Shown piece by piece: positions 57,883-64,000 of a stretch of DNA of 64,000 bases. The stretch spans positions 1 to 64,000 of the forward strand of contig JAUMZW010000002.1 of the NCBI GenBank assembly GCA_030527925.1, read 5' to 3'. The stretch comes from Streptococcus sp. (GTDB lineage Bacteria > Bacillota > Bacilli > Lactobacillales > Streptococcaceae). The notes under the pieces were generated by a model that did no database searches, was not told the origin of the DNA, and saw only the letters and a list, made by a program, of their open reading frames with translations. Position 1 is the first letter of the stretch. Each line of letters starts with the position of its first letter. A program made the position numbers and the translations under genes.

Positions 57883-58255
57883 ACAATATTATTCAAGTCT
57901 GCCTTACCATCTTTAGCACCGTAAACTAAAACGGTAGCAGAATAATCTTGTGTTCCATTGCTTTGTAATTGGTCTAATAAAGCCTTGTCTTGTTTACCTG
58001 CTGCATTGCCATCGAGTGCTACTTGATAGAAATATTGCCCATTACCCAATTTCTCAACTGGTAGTAAGAATGAGTTCTTAGCTGTACCATTATCTGACCA
58101 TCGTGCACTGTCTGATGATTTGAGCAAGAGACGTGTTAACATGCCATCTCCACCGAAGAATTCATACGGAATAACTTGGTTTACTCCCGCTGTAAATGGT
58201 CCAGGGCTTTGAGCATTTGTTAGGAACGTTGCAGGAACATCTGTGCTTTCTTTAA
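57883..58255 (-). repeat. SSURE repeat 1: 373-base segment identical to repeat 2
   Basis: Encodes the first SSURE domain of the surface protein, identical in DNA to 57433-57805. Such complete identity, including silent sites, indicates recent duplication or gene conversion and makes the repeat number prone to change by recombination. Confidence 0.9.
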
Positions 58256-58872
58256 TATTATCTTTGACAGAATCTTGAACTTTTTGAACAGGAGTGACTT
58301 CAGTAGTAACTTCTTCCACTGCGTTCTTAGCATCAGTTATGACACTATCTGCAACTTTATCATCCATTACAACTGATACCTCTGGTATTTTAATAGGATC
58401 TAGATGTTCAGTTACACCAGCTTCTACTTTGGGTATTGCTTCATTATCAGTTGATATAGGAGTAACATCATTTATAACATTTACTGGAGTATTATTATCT
58501 AAAGTGGACTCTGCAAATAATACATCCGTCTTTTCAGGTTGACTTGTTTCAGCAACTGTTACAACTTCATTTGGTGTATCAGCATGGACAACAGCTGGTG
58601 CTGATGCTAAAAAGAAAAAACCAATTGCTACGACAACTGAAGCAACACCTGTGCTTACTTTTCTTAGAGACCAACGTCTTACTAATTCATTATTATTTTC
58701 TGAATGTTTGTGATTCATAATATTCTCCTTTAATCATTTTTATGACAATTCGAGTATATCAGTCTATCATAAATTCAAATTTAGCTAATTCTTAAATTTT
58801 TCTTAAATATAAATTATTATATTATTAAGATTATAATTTCACCAATCAATTCGGATAGAAGAAGTTTTATTC

Positions 58873-58930
58873 TTGAAAATTAGTAAATTTTTAGTATAAT
58901 GAAGATAGTAAAATTTGACCTTTTTTGACT
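58873..58930 (+). promoter_or_regulatory. clpE promoter with CtsR operator
   Basis: TTGAAA (58873-58878) and TATAAT (58895-58900), 16 bases apart, form the promoter. The CtsR heptad repeat, read on the minus strand as AGTCAAAAAAGGTCAAA (58914-58930), lies over the start of transcription and matches RGTCAAANANRGTCAAA exactly. clpE should therefore be repressed by CtsR and induced by heat or protein damage. Confidence 0.85.
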
Positions 58931-58976
58931 AAATTTTTAGCTAAAATTGTTGTCGTTATGATAGAAAGGGGTAAAA

Positions 58977-61220
58977 ATGCTCTGTCACAATTGTCATTTA
59001 AATGAAGCAACTATTCACCTATATACAAATATCAATGGATCACAAAAACAAATTGACCTTTGTCAAAATTGCTATAAGATTATTAAATCTGACCCAAATA
59101 GTTTAAAGGAAACTAACGATTCTAAAAAATCACGCGCATCATTTACGGAGAAAAACCAATCAAATCCTTTTTTTGATGACTTTTTTGGAGACCTTAATAA
59201 TTTTAGGGCCTTTAATAACCATGATCTACCTAATACTCCTAAAACCCAATCAGGCGGAAATGGAAAACCACCAATTCCGCCTCAACCTGCTCAACCACAA
59301 GGTTTACTTGAAGAATTTGGTATCAATATAACAGAAAGTGCCCGTCGAGGCGATATTGATCCTGTTATAGGTCGGGATTCAGAGATCATACGAGTCATTG
59401 AAATCCTCAACCGTCGAACAAAAAACAATCCTGTCTTAATCGGTGAGCCTGGAGTTGGTAAAACTGCTGTTGTTGAAGGTCTAGCTCAAAAAATTGTCGA
59501 CGGTGATGTTCCTCAAAAATTACAAGGTAAACAGGTTATACGACTAGATGTAGTAAGCCTTGTACAAGGAACTGGTATCCGCGGCCAATTTGAAGAACGT
59601 ATGCAAAAACTAATGGAAGAAATCAGGAATCGAAAGGAAGTTATCCTTTTTATTGATGAAATTCATGAATTAGTTGGAGCTGGAGCTGCAGGAGAAGGTA
59701 GTATGGATGCAGGAAACATCCTAAAACCAGCACTTGCTAGAGGTGAATTACAACTAGTTGGAGCAACTACTTTAAATGAATACCGTATTATTGAAAAAGA
59801 CGCAGCTCTTGAAAGACGCATGCAACCTGTTAAAGTTGACGAACCAAGTGTTGAAGAAACCATTACGATTTTAAAAGGTATTCAAAAAAAATATGAAGAT
59901 TATCATCATGTTCATTATACTCAACAAGCTATTGAAGCAGCAGCTACACTATCAAATCGTTATATTCAAGATCGCTTTTTGCCAGATAAGGCTATTGACC
60001 TATTAGATGAAGCTGGATCAAAGATGAATCTGACACTTAACTTTGTAGACCCAAAAGAAATTGATCAAAGACTAATTGATGCTGAAAACCTTAAAGCTCA
60101 AGCTACACGAGATGAAGATTATGAACGTGCAGCTTATTTCCGTGACCAAATTGCAAAATATAAGGAAATGCAAAAGCAAACTATAACTGATGAAGATATT
60201 CCTGTCATTACAGAAAAAACTATTGAGGCGATTGTTGAAGAAAAAACTAATATCCCGGTTGGTGATTTAAAAGAAAAGGAACAATCACAACTCATTAATC
60301 TTGCAAACGACTTGAAAGCCCATGTTATAGGTCAAGATGAAGCTGTCGATAAAATCGCTAAAGCAATCCGAAGAAATAGGGTTGGACTTGGAACACCAAA
60401 TCGACCAATTGGTTCATTTTTATTTGTTGGACCAACAGGTGTCGGAAAAACAGAACTCTCTAAACAACTCGCCATTGAACTTTTTGGCTCGTCTGACAGT
60501 ATGATACGCTTTGACATGTCAGAATATATGGAAAAGCACGCTGTAGCAAAATTAGTCGGTGCACCCCCTGGCTATGTGGGCTATGAAGAAGCTGGACAAT
60601 TAACTGAGAAAGTCAGACGTAATCCCTATTCACTCATCTTATTAGATGAAATTGAAAAAGCTCATCCTGATGTGATGCATATGTTTTTACAAGTCTTAGA
60701 TGATGGACGCCTTACTGATGGACAAGGAAGAACAGTCAGTTTCAAAGATACTATCATCATCATGACTTCTAATGCAGGAACAGGAAAAGTGGAAGCAAAT
60801 GTTGGATTTGGTGCTGCTCGAGAAGGAAGAACTAACTCTGTATTAGGTGAACTAGGTAATTTCTTTAGCCCTGAATTTATGAATCGATTTGATGCAATAA
60901 TTGAATTTAAACCACTTCAAAAAGAAGACTTATTGCATATTGTTAACTTAATGTTAGATGAAGTTAACAAGAGACTGACTCATAATGAGATTCATTTAGA
61001 CGTGACTGAAAAAGTTAAGGAAAAATTAGTTGAGTTAGGTTATGATCCTAAAATGGGAGCAAGACCACTTCGTCGTACCATTCAAGACTATATTGAAGAT
61101 AAAATTACAGATTTTTACCTTGAAAATCCAACTGAAAAAGAACTTAAAGCTGTCTTATCAAGCAATAGCAAAATCACAATTCGCTCCAATAAAAAATCAA
61201 ATAAAGACATAAATGAATAA
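58977..61220 (+). CDS. clpE: ATP-dependent Clp protease ATPase subunit ClpE
   Basis: HSP100 unfoldase that feeds ClpP and resolves aggregates. The 747 residues show the ClpE-specific N-terminal zinc finger ([21 protein letters not shown], residues 3-31), the first AAA domain ([13 protein letters not shown] near 160), a UVR-like coiled motif [18 protein letters not shown] (near 380) and the second AAA domain ([13 protein letters not shown] near 485, [16 protein letters not shown] at the end). A CtsR operator precedes it. Complete, with no oddity. Confidence 0.96.
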   Translation: MLCHNCHLNEATIHLYTNINGSQKQIDLCQNCYKIIKSDPNSLKETNDSKKSRASFTEKNQSNPFFDDFFGDLNNFRAFNNHDLPNTPKTQSGGNGKPPIPPQPAQPQGLLEEFGINITESARRGDIDPVIGRDSEIIRVIEILNRRTKNNPVLIGEPGVGKTAVVEGLAQKIVDGDVPQKLQGKQVIRLDVVSLVQGTGIRGQFEERMQKLMEEIRNRKEVILFIDEIHELVGAGAAGEGSMDAGNILKPALARGELQLVGATTLNEYRIIEKDAALERRMQPVKVDEPSVEETITILKGIQKKYEDYHHVHYTQQAIEAAATLSNRYIQDRFLPDKAIDLLDEAGSKMNLTLNFVDPKEIDQRLIDAENLKAQATRDEDYERAAYFRDQIAKYKEMQKQTITDEDIPVITEKTIEAIVEEKTNIPVGDLKEKEQSQLINLANDLKAHVIGQDEAVDKIAKAIRRNRVGLGTPNRPIGSFLFVGPTGVGKTELSKQLAIELFGSSDSMIRFDMSEYMEKHAVAKLVGAPPGYVGYEEAGQLTEKVRRNPYSLILLDEIEKAHPDVMHMFLQVLDDGRLTDGQGRTVSFKDTIIIMTSNAGTGKVEANVGFGAAREGRTNSVLGELGNFFSPEFMNRFDAIIEFKPLQKEDLLHIVNLMLDEVNKRLTHNEIHLDVTEKVKEKLVELGYDPKMGARPLRRTIQDYIEDKITDFYLENPTEKELKAVLSSNSKITIRSNKKSNKDINE

Positions 61221-61278
61221 ACCAAGTCTTATGACATAATCTTCAAATTTTAGTATAATGTCCTAAAGGAGAAATCAT

Positions 61279-61725
61279 ATGTCAAACCCTACTTTTGGAG
61301 AAAAACTTGAAAACGTCTCATACCAATCTCGATATGGTGTCTATGCCATTATCCCAAACCAGACTAAAGATAAAATAGTGCTAGTTCAAGCCCCTAATGG
61401 TTCTTGGTTTTTACCTGGTGGGGAAATTGAAAATACAGAAAGTCATCTAGAAGCCCTCGAAAGAGAACTTCTAGAAGAACTTGGATTCTCAGCAAAATTT
61501 GGTCAGTATTATGGACAAGCTGACGAATACTTCTATTCTAGCCATCGAGATACACACTTCTATAACCCAGCTTATCTCTACGAAATTACCTCTTATACAA
61601 TTTTAGGAAAGCCACTTGAAGATTTTAATCGCATTTCTTGGTTTTCATTAGAAGAGGCTAAGAAAAAATTAAAAAGGGGTAGCCATATTTGGGGCGTTGA
61701 AGCTTGGGAAAAAAATCACAAATAA
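61279..61725 (+). CDS. NUDIX hydrolase
   Basis: 148 residues with a Nudix box GGEIENTESHLEALERELLE followed by ELGF (residues about 47-69) and an N-terminal YQSRYGVYAIIPN. Substrate unknown. It follows clpE by 58 bases with a TAGTATAAT promoter-like sequence and AAAGGAG before it, so it may have its own promoter. The clpE-NUDIX-DUF1827 order is found in other streptococci as far as I recall. Confidence 0.85.
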   Translation: MSNPTFGEKLENVSYQSRYGVYAIIPNQTKDKIVLVQAPNGSWFLPGGEIENTESHLEALERELLEELGFSAKFGQYYGQADEYFYSSHRDTHFYNPAYLYEITSYTILGKPLEDFNRISWFSLEEAKKKLKRGSHIWGVEAWEKNHK

Positions 61726-61784
61726 ATTAACTTTTTACTTCATTAATGCTATAATAATATTAAGATAATTTGGAGGTACAACTT

Positions 61785-62090
61785 ATGCGACTTATCAATA
61801 CAACCAACAGTCATCACACTCTTGTTGAAAAACAATTAAAAAACACAGATGCCATCCTAGTTGAAGTCTATTCCGTTGGGAACACTGATGTTGTCTTTTC
61901 TAAAGCCCCTTCACACTATGAACTACTCATTACTAATAAGTATCGTGCTATTCGTGATGTTGAACTAGAAACAATCCGTGAATTCTTCTTGAAGAAAAAA
62001 ATTGATAAAAAACATGTCGCAATGGATAAACTCCAAACTCTTCATAATGACAAACTTATTGAAATTTCATTCCCAATTATTGAAAATTAG
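61785..62090 (+). CDS. DUF1827-family protein
   Basis: 101 residues starting MRLINTTNSHHTLVEKQLKN; a small soluble protein matching the streptococcal/lactococcal DUF1827 family by recall. Function unknown. I start at 61785, 8 bases after TTGGAGG; an in-frame ATG 15 bases upstream overlaps that ribosome site. It closes the clpE side of the region before a bidirectional terminator. Confidence 0.75.
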   Translation: MRLINTTNSHHTLVEKQLKNTDAILVEVYSVGNTDVVFSKAPSHYELLITNKYRAIRDVELETIREFFLKKKIDKKHVAMDKLQTLHNDKLIEISFPIIEN

Positions 62091-62103
62091 AAGTTTCATT
62101 CAA

Positions 62104-62141
62104 CTAAAAACCCCCTGTATTACTTTACAGAGGGTTTTTTA
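62104..62141. terminator. Bidirectional terminator
   Basis: AAAAACCCCCTGTA pairs with TACAGAGGGTTTTT around a short loop, with A and T runs on both sides, between the convergent DUF1827 and MFS genes. Confidence 0.85.
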
Positions 62142-62151
62142 GTCATTTATC

Positions 62152-63516
62152 TTATTTCATTAAAGAGATTTCCTTAAACAAACGTTGGAAACATATAAAA
62201 TTGATGAGAATCAAAATACTTATTAATACAAAAACATAACGTCCACCAGATAACATATCAGGATCTTTATTAACAATAACTGCAGCAATAGAGGTTCCTA
62301 ATGCTCCAGCAAAAGTTTGTGCCATTTGAAAAATAGCCGTTAAATCAGCAGCCTTTTTACGTTCAACCAATGATGCAGATAAAGCCATAGTATTATTAAA
62401 AGACATATTTCTCCCCATCGTAAAGAAAATATATATACCAGCCACTATCCCAAATGAAAAATATGGAATTAAAAATGCAAAACTAAAAACGGCTACTAAT
62501 AAAATAATATTTCCCCCATAAAGAGATAATTTAGGTCCTTTATTATCATACAATTTTCCTAAAAATGGAGCAAATAGGGAACCCATTATTGTTCCAGGAA
62601 ATAGAGCAAAACCTGCTAATGAGCTTGATAAGCCTAGAGATGCAACCAAAATATTAGGTAACAAGAAGTTAATTGATAAATTGGAAAATTGATAAATCGT
62701 AAATGGAATTATTCCTAAAAATACTAAAGGATTCTTTAAAATCCTAATATCTAACAATGGAACTTCTATCCTAAGACTGCTAATAATAAAACCTACAAAA
62801 GTCACTAAAAATATCGTCAATGCTAGAAAATTAAATGATGTTCCAGACTCTAGACTAGAAATTGTGACCAGTGAAGAAGACAATGCAATGCTTAATAATA
62901 GAAATGATATCCAATCGAAAGGCTGACTGACTTTCATCTCATCGCTATTTTTTAAGAAAAAGTATGATAAAAAAAATGAAATAATTGGAACAGGAAAAAT
63001 CAATGTAAATATCATATGCCAATCAAAATGAGCAATCATAACACCACCATAAGTTGGTCCAAATGCCGGTGCCAAACTAATAACTAAACCAGATAACCCC
63101 ATATAAAACCCTAACTGTCGTTTAGGAATACGTTCAACAATAATATTAAACATTAGTGGAACCGAAACTCCTGCTGCTAGTCCCTGTAAAATCCTTCCAA
63201 CCATTAGCATTGAAAAATTAGCAGCAAACATTGCAACAGCATTTCCGATAGCAAATACAGTTAAAGCTGTAAATAAAGTGGAACGCTCTTTAAAGTTACG
63301 AGATAGTGTAGCCCCTAAGGTAATTGAAATCGACATTGCTAATAAATATCCTGTTGTAATCCATTGTAGAGTTCCTAAGTCAACATGGAAAACTGTTTTA
63401 AGATGTGAGAATGTCACATTCATACTAGTTTCAGATAAAATACCTGCAAAGGCAAGTAAAGCTACTGAAAAAATTGATATAACTGTTCCAATAGAAACTT
63501 GAGATTCTTTAGACAT
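62152..63516 (-). CDS. MFS drug-efflux transporter (DHA2 type)
   Basis: 454 residues with about 14 membrane spans; the first half shows LQWITTGYLLAMSISITLGA, the motif GRILQGLAAGVSVPLMF and the antiporter motif C region GPTYGGVMIAHFDWHMIF. This is the LmrB/QacA-like DHA2 group. Substrate unknown; multidrug or amphiphile export is likely. It stands alone, divergent from pyrD, and starts at ATG 63516 with AGGAGG upstream. Confidence 0.88.
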   Translation of the reverse strand: MSKESQVSIGTVISIFSVALLAFAGILSETSMNVTFSHLKTVFHVDLGTLQWITTGYLLAMSISITLGATLSRNFKERSTLFTALTVFAIGNAVAMFAANFSMLMVGRILQGLAAGVSVPLMFNIIVERIPKRQLGFYMGLSGLVISLAPAFGPTYGGVMIAHFDWHMIFTLIFPVPIISFFLSYFFLKNSDEMKVSQPFDWISFLLLSIALSSSLVTISSLESGTSFNFLALTIFLVTFVGFIISSLRIEVPLLDIRILKNPLVFLGIIPFTIYQFSNLSINFLLPNILVASLGLSSSLAGFALFPGTIMGSLFAPFLGKLYDNKGPKLSLYGGNIILLVAVFSFAFLIPYFSFGIVAGIYIFFTMGRNMSFNNTMALSASLVERKKAADLTAIFQMAQTFAGALGTSIAAVIVNKDPDMLSGGRYVFVLISILILINFICFQRLFKEISLMK

Positions 63517-63587
63517 ATATCCTCCTTTTTAAAAACATGACTATTTTACCATAATTTAAACAACTTGGTCATATAAAATTACTAAAC

Positions 63588-63616
63588 TTGAAGGCAATTT
63601 CTCATCGTGTTATAAT
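63588..63616 (+). promoter_or_regulatory. Promoter of pyrD
   Basis: TTGAAG (63588-63593) and TATAAT (63611-63616) separated by 17 bases, 28 bases before the pyrD start. Confidence 0.7.
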
Positions 63617-63643
63617 GGTAAAAATAACTTTTTGGAGGATAAT

Positions 63644-64000
63644 ATGGTTTCAACAAAAACAACAATTGGTAATTTTACTTTTGAGAATTGTTTTATGAAT
63701 GCAGCGGGTATCTATTGTATGACTAAAGAAGAACTTGAGGCAGTTGAACAGTCAGAAGCTGGTTCATTTGTTACAAAAACAGGTACTTTAGAACCAAGAA
63801 CTGGAAACCCGGAACCAAGATATTACGATACTGCATTAGGATCAATCAATTCGATGGGATTACCTAATCTAGGTTACGACTACTATCTTGACTATGTTAC
63901 AGAATTACAAAACACACCAAATAGTAAGCCTCATTTTTTATCTTTAGTTGGCTTAACTGTTGATGAAACACACCATATTTTAAAAATTGTTGAAGCTAGT
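63644..64000 (+). CDS. pyrD: Dihydroorotate dehydrogenase, class 1A (5' part)
   Basis: The first 119 codons are visible; the gene runs past the end of the window. The start [20 protein letters not shown], the FMN-contact [17 protein letters not shown] and the substrate-binding [17 protein letters not shown] match the fumarate-using class 1A enzyme (PyrDA) of lactococci and streptococci, which oxidises dihydroorotate to orotate in pyrimidine synthesis. A TTGGAGGA ribosome site precedes ATG 63644. Later motifs cannot be checked. Confidence 0.92.
   Translation, partial: MVSTKTTIGNFTFENCFMNAAGIYCMTKEELEAVEQSEAGSFVTKTGTLEPRTGNPEPRYYDTALGSINSMGLPNLGYDYYLDYVTELQNTPNSKPHFLSLVGLTVDETHHILKIVEAS

Larger units (their letters stand above)
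57021..58718 (-). pseudogene. PavB-like SSURE surface protein, cut before its LPNTG anchor by an in-frame TAA
   Basis: The frame from 58718 encodes a YSIRK-type signal peptide (RRWSLRKVSTGVASVVVA, cleavage near residue 46), an acidic Val/Thr/Glu-rich region (about 47-150), two SSURE fibronectin-binding repeats (about 150-290 and 300-440) and a His/Met-rich linker. TAA at 57258-57260 (codon 487) stops it; the same frame then continues with EDVMLDEKIETVGV and ends in KKEMLPNTGEES, a hydrophobic span and KTKKED at 57021. Without the stop it would be a 565-residue sortase substrate. As read, the product would be secreted but not wall-anchored. SSURE proteins such as PavB bind fibronectin and plasminogen. 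A strong AAAGGAG precedes ATG 58718. Confidence 0.88.

Noticed and set aside
57433..58255. Tandem repeats considered as a possible CRISPR or satellite structure
   Set aside because: The period is 450 bases, in frame, and encodes SSURE protein domains; there are no spacers.

Overview
The window is a chromosomal segment of a low-GC Streptococcus, most likely of the pyogenic group (the S. agalactiae / S. uberis / S. parauberis neighbourhood). The pointers are ClpE with a CtsR operator, a DUF1827 gene, a fumarate-type pyrD, a MalR/malXCD locus, a YSIRK/LPNTG surface protein with SSURE repeats and a comC-type prepilin peptidase. The species cannot be fixed from the sequence alone. No rRNA, tRNA, CRISPR array or prophage was seen.

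Layout. 1-460: an internally deleted IS3-family remnant. 460-4140: fructose PTS operon fruR-fruK-fruA behind a consensus promoter and a CcpA cre site. 4180-6590: glucokinase, YqgQ, a rhodanese-like protein, a small membrane protein, and dpr with a PerR-like box. 6656-13964: comC facing a complete trpEGDCFBA operon. The trp leader carries one full T-box followed by a second T-box unit that has no Stem I. 14087-23154: a PHP phosphatase, a broken abiH, a histidine kinase/response regulator/ABC cassette, and an LmrCD-like heterodimeric exporter with one broken subunit. 23158-27710: housekeeping genes (vanZ-like, yutD, a YunD-type nucleotidase, sepM-like, coaD, rsmD). 27711-28507: a gene-free, AT-rich stretch. 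28508-33472: rmlD, a DUF59 gene, rpoD, dnaG, mscL, rpsU. 33565-42981: an orphan solute-binding lipoprotein and the maltodextrin regulon (a fused MalQ-GlgP, MalR, MalX, MalC, MalD) with two MalR operators. 43037-52181: NUDIX, a broken cyclase-family gene, EamA transporter, PrsW-like protease, HD hydrolase, uvrB, and a glutamine-type transporter (fused binding protein/permease plus ATPase). 52461-64000: HerA-like ATPase, RsuA, a thioesterase, a locus resembling pneumococcal pavB-TCS08, clpE, NUDIX, DUF1827, an MFS exporter and the start of pyrD.

Recurring theme. Four genes (abiH-like, an ABC exporter subunit, a cyclase-family hydrolase and the SSURE surface protein) keep a full open frame except for one internal stop codon (TGA, TAA, TAG and TAA). 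This looks like recent, parallel loss of accessory functions. The strongest regulatory novelty is the trp leader, where a codon-reading T-box is followed by a duplicated antiterminator/terminator module lacking the specifier stem. Other unusual points are an apparent AUU start for fruR, a MalQ-GlgP fusion across an A6 tract, and a MalX without a lipobox cysteine.
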